Positions 21,849 through 31,922 of a stretch of DNA of 64,000 bases are shown piece after piece; within the stretch, counting starts at the first letter, position 1; each line of letters opens with the position of its first letter. The notes beneath the pieces are model-generated. The model saw only the letters and a program-made list of their open reading frames with translations. It was not told the origin of the DNA and searched no databases. Both the position numbers and the translations under genes were made by a program. Source of the DNA: Helicobacter sp. 12S02232-10 (GTDB taxonomy: Bacteria > Campylobacterota > Campylobacteria > Campylobacterales > Helicobacteraceae); NCBI RefSeq assembly GCF_002272895.1, contig NZ_MLAQ01000003.1, positions 1 to 64,000 of the forward strand. The letters are read 5' to 3'.

Positions 21849-22778
21849 GTGGCTACTTATTTAGATTTTGAGCAACGTATCAAGAGCATTCAAGATGAAA
21901 TAGAAATGGCTGTGATTCGTGGCGATCAAGCTGCAAAAGATATTTTAGAGATAGAGCTAGAAAAGGAAGTTCGTTCAGTTTATGCAAATATGAACGATTA
22001 TCAAAAGCTCCAGTTGGCTCGTCATCCTGACAGACCTTACTCAATGGATTATATTGATTTGATTTTAAAAGATGGCTATGAAATATCAGGAGATCGTCAT
22101 TTTAGCGATGATAAAGCGATTGTTTGTTTTTTAGGAAAGATTGAAGATCAAACAACTTTGATCATTGGAGAAGAAAAAGGACGTGGCACTAAGAATAAAT
22201 TGATGCGTAATTTTGGAATGCCAAATCCTGAAGGCTATCGTAAAGCGCTCAAAGCTGCAAAATTTGCTGAAAAGTTTGATATTCCTATTTTAATGCTTGT
22301 GGATACTGCCGGTGCTTATCCTGGGTTGGGCGCAGAAGAGAGGGGTCAGAGTGAAGCAATTGCAAAAAATCTCCAAGAGTTTTCAACCTTAAGAGTTCCC
22401 ACTATTTCAATTGTTATTGGAGAGGGAGGAAGTGGTGGTGCTTTGGCGATTGCAGTTGCTGATAAGCTTGCAATGATGCAATATTCTATTTTTAGTGTCA
22501 TTTCTCCGGAAGGTTGTGCGGCCATTTTATGGAATGATCCCAGTAAAATAGAATCCGCTACAAAAGCAATGAAAATTACTCCTGATGAACTTAAGAAAGC
22601 CGGTTTGATTGATGATATTATTTTGGAACCAAGCAGAGGAGCGCATCGTGATAAAGGGTATGCGGCCAATTCTATTAAAGAATATTTTTTAACCAATTTA
22701 GAAATCCTTAGGAAAGATCCTGATTTCGTCCAAAAGCGTTATGAAAAATTAATGGCGTATGGGGCTTTTTCTGAATAA
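21849..22778 (+). CDS. accA: Acetyl-CoA carboxylase carboxyltransferase subunit alpha
   Basis: The 309-residue subunit transfers CO2 from biotin to acetyl-CoA together with AccD. Recognisable stretches are the N-terminal helical part with [42 protein letters not shown] near 150-175, and [17 protein letters not shown] near 190. The start is GTG at 21849. It closes the fabG-acpP-fabF-accA run. A 219-bp gap to ruvB (converging) shows no gene. Confidence 0.96.
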   Translation: MATYLDFEQRIKSIQDEIEMAVIRGDQAAKDILEIELEKEVRSVYANMNDYQKLQLARHPDRPYSMDYIDLILKDGYEISGDRHFSDDKAIVCFLGKIEDQTTLIIGEEKGRGTKNKLMRNFGMPNPEGYRKALKAAKFAEKFDIPILMLVDTAGAYPGLGAEERGQSEAIAKNLQEFSTLRVPTISIVIGEGGSGGALAIAVADKLAMMQYSIFSVISPEGCAAILWNDPSKIESATKAMKITPDELKKAGLIDDIILEPSRGAHRDKGYAANSIKEYFLTNLEILRKDPDFVQKRYEKLMAYGAFSE

Positions 22779-22997
22779 TTTCTAATCTTCTAATTGAAGA
22801 AATAAATAAAATTCCCATTATTTGATCAATCCTTTCAAAATAGACAATTATTCTTAGAGCTATTCAAATGCAATACTTTAATGTTTAATGAAAGAATTTT
22901 AAGATTTATGGTGTTTGATTCTCCTGTTCTTATCAATATTTTGGAATGTGTTACTTTTCTATACATCAAAACTAATTCTTTAAGTGGGTTGCATAGA

Positions 22998-24026
22998 TTA
23001 TAAAAGTCCTTTTTGATTCATTTTTATATTTAGAATTTCATAGGTTTTATAGGTGGCAATTCTGCCTTTTGCAGTTCGCTCTAAGTAACCATTAGCAAGC
23101 AAGTAGGGTTCGATCACATCCTCAATAGTTCCTTCATCTTCACTCATTGCAGCTGCGATTGTGCTTAATCCTATCGGTTTTCCTTTGGTCTCTGATAAAA
23201 TTTTTAAATAGCGTAAATCCAACTCATCAAATCCGAATTCATTGACACCTAGTTCATTTAAAGCATATTTTGTAATCTTAAGATCTATAGTTTTTTTTTC
23301 GGCGACTTCAGCAAAGTCTCTGACTCTGCGGAGTAATCTGAGGGTGATTCTAGGTGTTCCACGTGAGCGAGAAGCGATTTCTTTAGCGCCTTCTTCATCA
23401 AGAGGTTTGCCTAATTTTAAACTTGCTTTTTGAGCAATTAGAGCAAGTTCGCCAACTTCGTAAAATTGCATTCGGAAACTCATTCCAAATCGGTCTCTCA
23501 AGGGGTTGCTTAACATTCCTGCACGCGTTGTAGCTCCAATCAGTGTGAATTTAGGGAGATCGATTTTGACGGTTTGGGCAGCAGGACCTGAGCCAATAAT
23601 GATATCTAGGCGAAAATCCTCCATTGCAGGATAAAGAATTTCTTCGATTGCAGGACTTAAACGGTGTATTTCATCAATGAATAAAATATCTCCATCATTC
23701 AGATTTGTCATTATTGCAGCCAAATCTCCTGCTTTTTCAATCATCGGGGCGGCTGTTACTCTAATGTTTGCAGCCATTTCATTGGCAATAATATGGCTGA
23801 GAGTGGTTTTTCCAAGTCCAGGAGGTCCAAAAAATAGCGTATGGTCAAGACATTCGCCCCTTTTTTTGCTTGCTTGAATAAAAACTTTCAGATTTTTTTT
23901 TATTTTTTCCTGCCCGATGTATTCTTCCCATAAAGCAGGTCTTAGAGAATTTTCGGCATTTTCTTCAAAATCAAGTTTTTCAATGTCGATAATGCGACTG
24001 TTTTCTTCTAATGATACGCGTTCCAT
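22998..24026 (-). CDS. ruvB: Holliday junction helicase RuvB
   Basis: The 342-residue AAA+ motor drives branch migration with RuvA. It shows Walker [13 protein letters not shown] (near 68), Walker [12 protein letters not shown], sensor 1 LIGATTRAG and the C-terminal winged helix region with [29 protein letters not shown]. Start and length are normal. It precedes panB on the minus strand (4 bp), in reading order panB then ruvB, so the two share a transcript. Confidence 0.97.
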   Translation of the reverse strand: MERVSLEENSRIIDIEKLDFEENAENSLRPALWEEYIGQEKIKKNLKVFIQASKKRGECLDHTLFFGPPGLGKTTLSHIIANEMAANIRVTAAPMIEKAGDLAAIMTNLNDGDILFIDEIHRLSPAIEEILYPAMEDFRLDIIIGSGPAAQTVKIDLPKFTLIGATTRAGMLSNPLRDRFGMSFRMQFYEVGELALIAQKASLKLGKPLDEEGAKEIASRSRGTPRITLRLLRRVRDFAEVAEKKTIDLKITKYALNELGVNEFGFDELDLRYLKILSETKGKPIGLSTIAAAMSEDEGTIEDVIEPYLLANGYLERTAKGRIATYKTYEILNIKMNQKGLL

Positions 24027-24029
24027 TGT

Positions 24030-24815
24030 TTAGTAGCTTTCTTCTAAAGAGGGAAAATTTTCTGATTTGACATCTTGAACATATTTTTGAAGTGCTTCTT
24101 GAATAAGTGTTGCACCATCAAGATATCTCCTGACAAATTTTGGCTTGAATCTTTGAAAAAATCCCATCATATCACTCCATACAAGAATTTGACCATCGCA
24201 TTTTTTTCCACTACCTATGCCTATGGTTGGGATTTTTAGTTTTTGAGTGATATGGTTTGAGACTTCAGAAGCTATTCCTTCAAGTACAATCATAGAAGCG
24301 CCAGCGTCTTCTATTGCAAGAGCATCATCTATGAGTTTTGAAGCTTCTTTCTCGCTTCTGCCTTTGATTTTATAACCGCCTTCTGAACGCGCAAATTGAG
24401 GCATTAATCCAATATGTCCAATTACAGCTACCCCTTCTTTAACAATAGCTCGTACTGATTCTGAGCGTTCTTTACCTCCCTCAAGTTTGATGGCGTCTGC
24501 AGAGGTTTTTTGATAAAATTTTAAAGCGTTTTTGACCGCCATTTTTGAGTTTTGATAGCTTCCAAAGGGCATATCTGCAATGATAAAAGATTTTTTAGCG
24601 CCTATGCATACCGATTTTGTGTGGTAAATCATTTCTTCTAATGTAATGCTTAATGTATCCTCTTTGCCACCAAAGCTCATATTCAGGCTGTCTCCAACTA
24701 AAATTACATCTGTTTGAGCGTCAAATAGGCTTGCAAATAATGCGTCATAGGCCGTGACGGCTGTAATTTTTTCAACTCCTTTTTTGGATTGGAGGGTGTG
24801 AATAGTCATTTTCAT
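24030..24815 (-). CDS. panB: 3-methyl-2-oxobutanoate hydroxymethyltransferase
   Basis: PanB makes ketopantoate from 2-oxoisovalerate for pantothenate and CoA. I start it at ATG 24815 because AAGGAG lies six bases before it; the longer ORF to 24848 has no such site. Motifs are [28 protein letters not shown] (metal ligand Asp), [11 protein letters not shown] (second Asp) and AIKLEGGKE (Glu). The length of 261 residues is normal. Confidence 0.95.
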   Translation of the reverse strand: MKMTIHTLQSKKGVEKITAVTAYDALFASLFDAQTDVILVGDSLNMSFGGKEDTLSITLEEMIYHTKSVCIGAKKSFIIADMPFGSYQNSKMAVKNALKFYQKTSADAIKLEGGKERSESVRAIVKEGVAVIGHIGLMPQFARSEGGYKIKGRSEKEASKLIDDALAIEDAGASMIVLEGIASEVSNHITQKLKIPTIGIGSGKKCDGQILVWSDMMGFFQRFKPKFVRRYLDGATLIQEALQKYVQDVKSENFPSLEESY

Positions 24816-24969
24816 TTGTTTGCTCCTTGTTTCTTGGGAATTATACAATTTATTTGTTTAGGAGCTTTTTATGAAAAATGTTCTAAAATTCTTTATACAA
24901 AAAAAGGAAATTTTATATAAAAATAGATAAAATAACCCGATATTAGAACAACGTTTTTAAGGTTGGCAG

Positions 24970-25632
24970 ATGTTGCAACGGATTGCATTGTTAGTATTAT
25001 TGTTTTTAGGATCGGTTTGTGTCGCAGATACGATTAATTATGGCACACTCGATCCTTCCTATTACAAATATATCAAATTTTATCAAAAGACAACCGATAA
25101 AGAAATTGCCGAACTTGTCCAAAATCTTGATGAAGCTAGTAAAAAAACAGGGCTTTTTTTGGGATTGAGCGTGGGTGCTTTGGGGAATGATGTAGCAAGC
25201 AATTTAAAAAAAGATTATCTTTTTGCTTATGGAGCTAAGTTTGGTTATCAGTCTTTTATTCCTTCAATTTTTGAGAAGCTTTTTTTGCCTAATTATGTAG
25301 GTAGAAGAATTTATATCCAGTATCTAGCTACAGAATCTAAGGAGGAGCCTTTGGGAAGACTTGATTTTTCAACGATAGCAGTTAATGGTGATTTAATGAT
25401 TGATCTGCCCGTATGGAAAGGATTGTCTGCTGGCATAATTGCAGGTATTGGACTTGGAAGTATGATTCATGGGTATAATGCTAACTCTGAATTTGCAGCG
25501 ATGTTGAATACCGGTTTTGGGGTTACATTTTTTGGTCACAATCGTTTGGAGCTTGAACTCAAGTTTATCACAGATAAAAACATTGAATGGTTGGGGGCAT
25601 TGTTTATGGCAGGGTATCAGTATGTTTTTTAA
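24970..25632 (+). CDS. Outer-membrane protein of a three-gene paralogue cluster (first)
   Basis: The 220-residue protein has a signal peptide (MLQRIALLVLLFLGSVCVADT) and ends in ...GYQYVF, the terminal Phe of an outer-membrane barrel. The middle has alternating strands around TGLFLGLSVGALG, YGAKFGYQSF and RIYIQYLA. The next two genes share the same skeleton (G-x-F-x-G-x-x-x-G, YGA-x-x-GYQ, R-x-YG-E), so the three are paralogues. In H. pylori HP1057, HP1056 and HP1055 occupy this same place beside panB. The function is not known. Confidence 0.8.
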   Translation: MLQRIALLVLLFLGSVCVADTINYGTLDPSYYKYIKFYQKTTDKEIAELVQNLDEASKKTGLFLGLSVGALGNDVASNLKKDYLFAYGAKFGYQSFIPSIFEKLFLPNYVGRRIYIQYLATESKEEPLGRLDFSTIAVNGDLMIDLPVWKGLSAGIIAGIGLGSMIHGYNANSEFAAMLNTGFGVTFFGHNRLELELKFITDKNIEWLGALFMAGYQYVF

Positions 25633-26272
25633 GCGTTTAATTCTATGTCTTTTATTTGCTCTAAGTTTTAGTTTTGGTCTTGAGACTGACAAGCCTGCCG
25701 ATCAAAAAAGACAAGTTTATATGCTCAAAGGACAGCTTTATGAGCAAGAGCAAAAGCTCCGGCTTGAAGAGATGGCAAAAGAAAAAAATGGCTTTTTTGT
25801 TGGTTTAATCTTGGGCAATATAACACTCAATGCAACCCCTGCAGGCTATGTTGATTCACATCCTTTTCTTTATGGAGCAAGAGTGGGTTATCAGCAGTAT
25901 TTGAAAGATTATATTGGAGGTCTTAGATTCTATGGGGAATATTTGAGAGGCGATATGGAAAGTATGGCTTATCAATTGGCAAGCTTTAATCTTGATTTGA
26001 TTGCAGATGTTCCTTTAGATGACGATAAAAAATATGCCTTAGGGGTATTTGGTGGCGTTGGAATGGGTTGGATGGATTATGCTGATCAGGCTGTCAAGCC
26101 CCCTTTGAGCCAGTTTGGCGTGGTGATAAATTTAGGCATAGCTTTGACTTTAAATATCAGACATCGCATTGAGTTAGGTTTAAAAATCCCTCCTATAAAA
26201 ACAAAAGAGACAAGCTTGTATCGATTTGCCACTACAAACGCTTATCTCATAAGTTATAATTTATTGTTTTGA
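25622..26272 (+). CDS. Outer-membrane protein of the paralogue cluster (second)
   Basis: I start this gene at ATG 25622, which overlaps the previous stop by 11 bp, has AGGG upstream, and gives a clean signal peptide (FFKRLILCLLFALSFSFGLE). The ~216-residue product has GFFVGLILGNITLN, YGARVGYQQYL and RFYGEYLRGD, the same pattern as both neighbours, and the terminal YNLLF ends in Phe. Its translation is coupled to the first gene. The substrate or ligand is unknown. Confidence 0.78.
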   Translation: MFFKRLILCLLFALSFSFGLETDKPADQKRQVYMLKGQLYEQEQKLRLEEMAKEKNGFFVGLILGNITLNATPAGYVDSHPFLYGARVGYQQYLKDYIGGLRFYGEYLRGDMESMAYQLASFNLDLIADVPLDDDKKYALGVFGGVGMGWMDYADQAVKPPLSQFGVVINLGIALTLNIRHRIELGLKIPPIKTKETSLYRFATTNAYLISYNLLF

Positions 26273-26280
26273 GGCATCAA

Positions 26281-27231
26281 GTGAAAAAAATTATTTTTAT
26301 ATTATTGGTAATTATGTTGCAGGCAGAAGCTGAACCTCAGACCTCTATAAAGCTTATTGCGAGCTTAGATGGAGAGATCCATTCGCTAAAAGAGCAGATC
26401 ATCAAAAATGGTGGCACTCCTGAAGAGTATTATCCGAATAAAAAATATATCGAATCTCATTATCCTAACGCTTCTGAAGAGAAAAAAAGACAATTGATGC
26501 AAAAATATGGTCGCGCAGATTCTAAAAGTGGTATTTTTATGGGAATCAATGCGGGATATGGGTCATTATTTAATGATTATATAGATGGGCATTATAATCA
26601 GACAACAACCACCATTGATGATCTTAAAAATCAGAGAACAGGAGTTTTAAATTCTCCTCTTAAATTGCAATCTAATCTTTATATGTTTGGTGGTAAGCTT
26701 GGTTATCAGAGTTTTTTTAATCCGTATTTTGGTGCTAGAATCTATGGAGATGCTATGATTTCGACCGGAAATATTAAGAACAAAGATGATGGCACAAAGA
26801 TTGGTTCAGTTATTTATATGTTGGGAGCATTGAATCTTGATTTGCTTGTAGAGATGCCTTTGGATAGAAGGTATCGGTATTTTGTGGGTGGGTATTTTGG
26901 TATTGGCTTTGGGGCAATGATTTTGCTTGATAGTGCTGATAAAGAAAAAATGAAGCCGCTTTTGAAAGATACAAGCTATAGCAGTGATAATGTCTTATGG
27001 AATACGCTTCTTCAGGTTGATTATACTTTTAATGCAGGGGTTGCTTTTACCATCAATACTAAAAATCGCCTCGAAGTAGGGGCAAAAATCCCGTGGAATT
27101 TTTTGAGATTAGGACTTGAGAGTCCGGCGAAATATCAGAATGCAAGTGGGGATAGCAAAACGCTTGAATCTAAAGACATTGAATTTAAGCGCTCCGTAAT
27201 TTGGACGGCAAGTTATATTTATCTCTTTTAA
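26281..27231 (+). CDS. Outer-membrane protein of the paralogue cluster (third)
   Basis: I choose GTG 26281 because GAGG lies 7 bases before it and a signal peptide follows directly (KKIIFILLVIMLQAEA). The ~316-residue product contains SGIFMGINAGYGSLF, GGKLGYQSFFNPYFGARIYGD and NRLEVGAKIP, and ends in SYIYLF. It is the longest of the three, with an extra loop around residues 80-110. The three genes form one tight operon followed by leuC. Confidence 0.78.
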   Translation: MKKIIFILLVIMLQAEAEPQTSIKLIASLDGEIHSLKEQIIKNGGTPEEYYPNKKYIESHYPNASEEKKRQLMQKYGRADSKSGIFMGINAGYGSLFNDYIDGHYNQTTTTIDDLKNQRTGVLNSPLKLQSNLYMFGGKLGYQSFFNPYFGARIYGDAMISTGNIKNKDDGTKIGSVIYMLGALNLDLLVEMPLDRRYRYFVGGYFGIGFGAMILLDSADKEKMKPLLKDTSYSSDNVLWNTLLQVDYTFNAGVAFTINTKNRLEVGAKIPWNFLRLGLESPAKYQNASGDSKTLESKDIEFKRSVIWTASYIYLF

Positions 27232-27283
27232 AAATGAAGAAAATTATAGTAGAATTTAGCCTTAAAAGTAAAAGGGAAGCAGA

Positions 27284-28561
27284 ATGACAGGACAGACGAT
27301 TACGGAAAAAATTTTTTCCGCTCATTGCGGTAAGGCAGTATATGCAGATGAGATTGTAGAGACTGATATTGATATGGTTATTGGGAACGACATTACTACC
27401 CCTCTCTCAATTAAAGCATTTCGTAGCATTGGAGCAAAATCTTTGGCAAAGCCCGATAATTTTTGCATTGTAATGGATCATTTTATCCCTGCTAAAGACA
27501 TTGCTTCTGCAAACCAAGCCAAAATCAGTCGCGATTTTGCAAAAGAATTTGGTTTGAAAAATTATTTTGATGAGAGAGATATGGGAATTGAGCACGCTCT
27601 CTTGCCTGAAAAGGGTTTAGTGTTGAGTGGTGATGTGATTATCGGAGCAGATTCTCATACCTGTACTCACGGAGCTTTAGGTGCTTTTTCTACGGGTATG
27701 GGTAGCACTGATTTGGCGTATGCGATGATCACGGGTAAAAATTGGTTTAAAATTCCCCAAAGCATTAAAGTTGAATTTATCGGTAAGCCTTCTGAAAGGG
27801 TATATGGCAAGGATTTGATTCTAGAGGTTATTCGTCAGATTGGGGTTGATGGAGCGCTTTATCAAGCTCTTGAGTTTTGCGGAGATACGATTGGATATTT
27901 GAGTATGGACGATCGTTTCTCATTGTGCAATATGGCCATTGAAGCCGGAGCCAAAAATGGCATCATTGCTGCTGATGCAATAACTAAGGAATTTTTCAGG
28001 AGTAGAAACGAACTCAATGGTTTGAGAGCAGAGCCAAAGTATTATTATTCAGACAAAGATGCTAAATATTCTAAAATTATTAGAATTGATGCGAGCAAAC
28101 TTGAGCCGGTAGTTGCCTATCCTTATCTTCCAAGTAATGGTAAGTTTGTTAGTGAGGCAGTAAAGGATGAGTTGAAGATCGATCAGGCATTTATAGGATC
28201 TTGCACAAACGGGCGTTTGAGCGATTTAAAAATAGCAAGCGAGATTCTGAATGGCAAAAAAGTGCATTCAGATGTTCGTCTTATCATTACTCCAGCTACT
28301 CAAAGAATTTACAAACAGGCTCAAGAACTTGGGTATATAGACATTCTTATTGAAGCTGGTGCATTGATTTCCAACCCGACTTGCGGGGCTTGTTTGGGCG
28401 GATATATGGGGATATTAGGAGATAACGAGCGTTGCATTTCGACAACAAATAGAAATTTTGTTGGAAGAATGGGTGCAAGAAGTTCAGAAGTTTATTTGGC
28501 TAATTCTGCTGTGGTTGCTAAAAGTGCTATAGAGGGAAAAATATCCGATCCTAGAATATAA
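27284..28561 (+). CDS. leuC: 3-isopropylmalate dehydratase large subunit (aconitase family)
   Basis: The 425-residue protein belongs to the short LeuC/homoaconitase type. The [4Fe-4S] ligands are Cys in GSCTNGRLSDL (near 306) and two in NPTCGACLGG (near 366). The active-site segments GADSHTCTHGALGAFSTGMGSTDLA and GRMGARSSEVYLANSAVVA are intact. It would isomerise 2-isopropylmalate in leucine synthesis, with a separate LeuD subunit. No leuD, leuA or leuB is in the window. The gene is inserted between the outer-membrane cluster and the M23 peptidase, neighbours in H. pylori, which lacks leuC. Confidence 0.9.
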   Translation: MTGQTITEKIFSAHCGKAVYADEIVETDIDMVIGNDITTPLSIKAFRSIGAKSLAKPDNFCIVMDHFIPAKDIASANQAKISRDFAKEFGLKNYFDERDMGIEHALLPEKGLVLSGDVIIGADSHTCTHGALGAFSTGMGSTDLAYAMITGKNWFKIPQSIKVEFIGKPSERVYGKDLILEVIRQIGVDGALYQALEFCGDTIGYLSMDDRFSLCNMAIEAGAKNGIIAADAITKEFFRSRNELNGLRAEPKYYYSDKDAKYSKIIRIDASKLEPVVAYPYLPSNGKFVSEAVKDELKIDQAFIGSCTNGRLSDLKIASEILNGKKVHSDVRLIITPATQRIYKQAQELGYIDILIEAGALISNPTCGACLGGYMGILGDNERCISTTNRNFVGRMGARSSEVYLANSAVVAKSAIEGKISDPRI

Positions 28562-28570
28562 GGTTAATCA

Positions 28571-29998
28571 ATGAAATTTAAAACTTTTATAAAATTATTT
28601 TTTTTAATTATTGTAATTGTAGGTGCTTATGCCGTTTATAATTCAAAATTTTTCGAAAGAAATCCTCCAGAAGTAGAAATTTATATGTCTATAAATAAAA
28701 AAGATCGTGTGGAGTTAGGGAGTGAGGCATATTGGAACCCGAATAAAAAAATTTACGTCAGCGTTTCTGATGATACCGGAATAAGATCTTATAAGGTGAG
28801 TGCGGTAACTTCAGATAATGTAGTTGTATTTGATAAAGAAGAAATTGTTTTGGACAAGCCCAAAGAGAAAGCTTTTTTGTTGCCAAAGCCTGAAATTAAA
28901 CTTCCTGATGGGATCAAGATTCATTATAAAATTTCTGTTACTGATTGGAGCAATGCAAATTTTTTCAGTGGTAATACAACTGTAAAGAACTTAGATTTGA
29001 TTGTAGATACGCAAGCCCCTATTATCAATATTGTGGCCAATTCTTATAAAATCACTTACGGGGGTAGTGCTTTATTGATTTTTAGAGTTGTAGATAATGG
29101 CGTGCGTTCCATTAGTGTGAGTAATGGCGAAAATGATTTCAAGGTTTTTCCTTTTATGAAAGAAGGGTATTACGCAGTTATTTTGGCTTGGCCTGTGCAG
29201 AATAATTTTTTTAACGGAACTATTACGGTTTTAGACAAGGCATTCAATCAAAAAAGAGTTTCCATTCCTTTGATCAAAGATATGAGCGTTCGATATAGAT
29301 ATTCTAGCATTAAAGTTAAAGATAGTTTTTTAAATGGAAAACTTAATGAATTGGTGGATACCGTTGGCGAAAGAAAGCCTGAAAGTTTTTCAAACAATAT
29401 TGAAAAATTTAAATATATCAATGAAACAATTCGTCATAAAGATGAAGAAATTATTTATAAAGCTGCCACAGAGATTAATTACAATTCTTTATTTGAACCG
29501 GTAACTTTTTCGGCTTTTTTACCGTTGAAAGGTAGTGTGGTTGTCGGAAATTTTGGAGATCATAGGACGTATTTTTTAGGTAAGCAAAAAATCAGTAAAT
29601 CAATGCATTTGGGATTGGACATTGCGAGCGTGAGAAACGCGCCAATAATCTTAAGTAATTCGGGCAAAGTCGTCTTAACAGAGCTTTTGGGTGTGTATGG
29701 AAATACTACGCTTGTGTATCATGGTTTTGGTCTTTCTTCTTTATATTCGCATATGTCAAAATTTGAGGTTAAACCCGGTGACGAGGTAGCTTCAGGAACC
29801 GTAATCGGATTTACGGGTCAAACGGGATGGGCTTTTGGGGATCATTTGCATTTGGGTATTTTGGTTCAAGGTCATCCGGTTAGGGATGTGGAATGGATGG
29901 ATCCTAAATGGATAAAATCAAATATCACAGATGTTTTTTTAAAAGCAAAAAATACTATTGAGGGCATTAATGATCAAAACAAGACAGAAAAATATTAG
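28571..29998 (+). CDS. Membrane-anchored M23-type peptidase
   Basis: The 475-residue protein has one N-terminal membrane helix (residues 7-24), a long strand-rich region with Ig-like features (residues 30-240), and a C-terminal M23 domain. Zinc-binding motifs are present: HLGLDIAS (H-x-x-x-D, near 348) and HLHLGI (H-x-H, near 435), with SLYSHM near 394. It should cut peptidoglycan cross-links or stem peptides in the periplasm. It matches HP1054 of H. pylori in order. It overlaps minC by 29 bp. Confidence 0.85.
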   Translation: MKFKTFIKLFFLIIVIVGAYAVYNSKFFERNPPEVEIYMSINKKDRVELGSEAYWNPNKKIYVSVSDDTGIRSYKVSAVTSDNVVVFDKEEIVLDKPKEKAFLLPKPEIKLPDGIKIHYKISVTDWSNANFFSGNTTVKNLDLIVDTQAPIINIVANSYKITYGGSALLIFRVVDNGVRSISVSNGENDFKVFPFMKEGYYAVILAWPVQNNFFNGTITVLDKAFNQKRVSIPLIKDMSVRYRYSSIKVKDSFLNGKLNELVDTVGERKPESFSNNIEKFKYINETIRHKDEEIIYKAATEINYNSLFEPVTFSAFLPLKGSVVVGNFGDHRTYFLGKQKISKSMHLGLDIASVRNAPIILSNSGKVVLTELLGVYGNTTLVYHGFGLSSLYSHMSKFEVKPGDEVASGTVIGFTGQTGWAFGDHLHLGILVQGHPVRDVEWMDPKWIKSNITDVFLKAKNTIEGINDQNKTEKY

Positions 29999-30518
29999 GG
30001 TTTTTGAATTGGAAGGAGGAGTAACTTCTGAATATATTGATTTTGTGACCAAAAATTTTGTTTTGCTTAAGGATTATTTATTGGTGTTTAAAAACCGGGT
30101 TGAGCCTGCGCTTCTTCAAACTCTAGATAAACTTAAAATCGTTTATGTCGTAAGTGAAAATGAACTCAGGGGTAAAGAGTTTTCCAAGATCTCTCCTACC
30201 GATGTTAAAACCGAAATTCGTTATAAAAGTATTCGTAGCGGCGAGGAAATAGAAAGTTTAGGGAATCTTGTGATTCTTGGAAATGTCAATAATGGAGCTA
30301 GAATTGTATCAGAAGGAACTGTGAGTATATTTGGAAAATGTGAAGGAATTGTTGTTTGTGGGGGTGAATATTTGATCTTAAAAACTTTATGTTCCAATCA
30401 TATTGTTTTTAAAGGAGAGATCTTAAATCAAGAAATCGTAAAAAGAATAAGCTCAAATCATTCATTAAAAATAATTACAAAAAATGGCGATAATATATCC
30501 GTAAAGGAAATAGAATGA
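29970..30518 (+). CDS. minC: Septum site-determining protein MinC
   Basis: MinC blocks FtsZ assembly away from mid-cell. The C-terminal half shows the right-handed beta-helix, with [40 protein letters not shown] (residues 87-125 region, read in pieces). The N-terminal domain is less conserved. The ATG at 29970 lies within the upstream gene; the TTG at 29958 is less likely. minD and minE are not adjacent. The next gene, lpxC, starts four bases before its stop. Confidence 0.88.
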   Translation: MIKTRQKNIRVFELEGGVTSEYIDFVTKNFVLLKDYLLVFKNRVEPALLQTLDKLKIVYVVSENELRGKEFSKISPTDVKTEIRYKSIRSGEEIESLGNLVILGNVNNGARIVSEGTVSIFGKCEGIVVCGGEYLILKTLCSNHIVFKGEILNQEIVKRISSNHSLKIITKNGDNISVKEIE

Positions 30519-31408
30519 AACAAAGAACGATAGCAAAAAAAGTTGAGTTGATTGGTATCGGTTTGCATAAAGGCGTGCCTGTCAGAATGGTCTTAGAGCC
30601 GTTGGAGGCTGATAGTGGAATAATTTTTTATCGTAGCGATAAGGCTGTTAGCATTCCGATGAAGCCTGAAAATGTAACAGATACGATGATGGCCACCGTA
30701 TTGGGAAAAGGAGATGCTAGAATATCAACGATAGAGCACCTTCTCTCAGCTATTAATGCTTATGGGATTGATAATCTGAAAATATCAGTAGATAATGAAG
30801 AAATCCCAATTATGGATGGCAGTTCTATAGCTTATTGTATGCTTTTGGATGAAGCTGGTACGCTTGAGCTTCCTTCTCTTAAAAAAGTCCTTCAGATTAA
30901 AAAACCTATAGAAGTCCGTGATGGAGATAAGTTTGTGAGAGTCGAGCCTAATGATAAAATGGTATTTGATTTTACCATTGATTTTAAACATCAAGCAATT
31001 AAAGAGCAGACATATAAATTTATTTTTACAAAACAGGCTTATAAAGAAGAAATTGCGCGCGCAAGGACTTTTGGGTTTTTGCACGAGGTAAATTATTTGC
31101 GTTCTCAAGGATTGGCAAAGGGCGGTAATTTGAGCAATTGTATCGTGCTTGATGAAAGTGGCATACTCAATAAAGAAGGTTTGAGATATAAAGAAGAGTT
31201 TGTTCGCCATAAGATTTTGGATGCTATTGGAGATATGGCAATTCTTGGAATGCCTTTGATGGGAAGCTATATCTCTTTTGCAGGTAGCCATAAACTCAAT
31301 TCTTTGCTTACTCAAAAAATACTTTCAGAAAGTAATGCTTATGAAATTCTTACTTTAGAGCAAAATGAAGAAGAAAAAATGTTTGAATTTGCTAAAGAAT
31401 TGCAATAA
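30515..31408 (+). CDS. lpxC: UDP-3-O-acyl-GlcNAc deacetylase
   Basis: LpxC commits the cell to lipid A synthesis. The 297-residue zinc enzyme contains [17 protein letters not shown] (first zinc His near 75), [18 protein letters not shown] and [10 protein letters not shown] (second His and Asp ligands), then SHKLNSLL with the catalytic His. The length is normal. It overlaps minC by four bases, in the same order as H. pylori HP1052. Confidence 0.96.
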   Translation: MKQRTIAKKVELIGIGLHKGVPVRMVLEPLEADSGIIFYRSDKAVSIPMKPENVTDTMMATVLGKGDARISTIEHLLSAINAYGIDNLKISVDNEEIPIMDGSSIAYCMLLDEAGTLELPSLKKVLQIKKPIEVRDGDKFVRVEPNDKMVFDFTIDFKHQAIKEQTYKFIFTKQAYKEEIARARTFGFLHEVNYLRSQGLAKGGNLSNCIVLDESGILNKEGLRYKEEFVRHKILDAIGDMAILGMPLMGSYISFAGSHKLNSLLTQKILSESNAYEILTLEQNEEEKMFEFAKELQ

Positions 31409-31413
31409 TTTTG

Positions 31414-31890
31414 ATGAGTAAAAAAATTGATTTAGTTTTAATTTCTGTAAATTCCCCTTTAAAATGCGGGATTTATCAGGATTTGTACCTTAGAAAAGAA
31501 TTTTTTTCCATCCAAAAAACAAGCGATGGGCTTTTAGAGATTTTTTCTGAAATCTTTTCTTATTTGCAAGATCAAAACTTAGATTTGGATTCAATTTTTT
31601 ATGCGAGGGGACCAGGTAGTTTTACTTCACTTAAATTGACGCATATTTTTTTGCAGACATTGACTTTAAGCTTGGGTGTAAAGCTTTATTCTAGCGATAG
31701 TTTTTATTTCAATCAAAATGCCCCTATCAGCGCCTTTGGAAATAAGTTTTTTATTCGTGAGGATTCGGGGGGAATCAAGCTCAAAGAGTTGAAGATCAAA
31801 AAAAACGATAATTTTTTTCTGCCCGAAAAAATTGATTTGAGTGCTTTTGATTCTCAAAATGCCCCTCTTTATATTTTGCCACCTATTTAA
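31414..31890 (+). CDS. TsaB-like protein, short form
   Basis: The 158-residue protein keeps the N-terminal TsaB half, with ISVNSPLKCGIYQ and YARGPGSFTSLKLTHIFLQTL near residues 64-84. It lacks the C-terminal ASKHA lobe of the usual ~230-residue protein. TsaB is the dimerisation partner of TsaD in making t6A on tRNAs reading ANN codons. H. pylori HP1051 holds the same position between lpxC and thrB. I take ATG 31414. The short form is probably sufficient to scaffold TsaD. Confidence 0.7.
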   Translation: MSKKIDLVLISVNSPLKCGIYQDLYLRKEFFSIQKTSDGLLEIFSEIFSYLQDQNLDLDSIFYARGPGSFTSLKLTHIFLQTLTLSLGVKLYSSDSFYFNQNAPISAFGNKFFIREDSGGIKLKELKIKKNDNFFLPEKIDLSAFDSQNAPLYILPPI

Positions 31891-31892
31891 GA

Positions 31893-31898
31893 TATAAT
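31893..31898 (+). promoter_or_regulatory. thrB -10 box
   Basis: TATAAT at 31893-31898 lies 24 bp before the thrB start codon and overlaps nothing. It may provide an internal promoter within the lpxC-infB run. Confidence 0.4.
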
Positions 31899-31922
31899 GG
31901 CAAAAAAAATTTTAGGAAATAG

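Noticed and set aside
27284-28561. leuC as aconitase acnB or acnA
   Set aside because: At 425 residues it is far too short for aconitase A or B and lacks the swivel domain, so the separate large subunit of an isopropylmalate-type dehydratase is the better reading.
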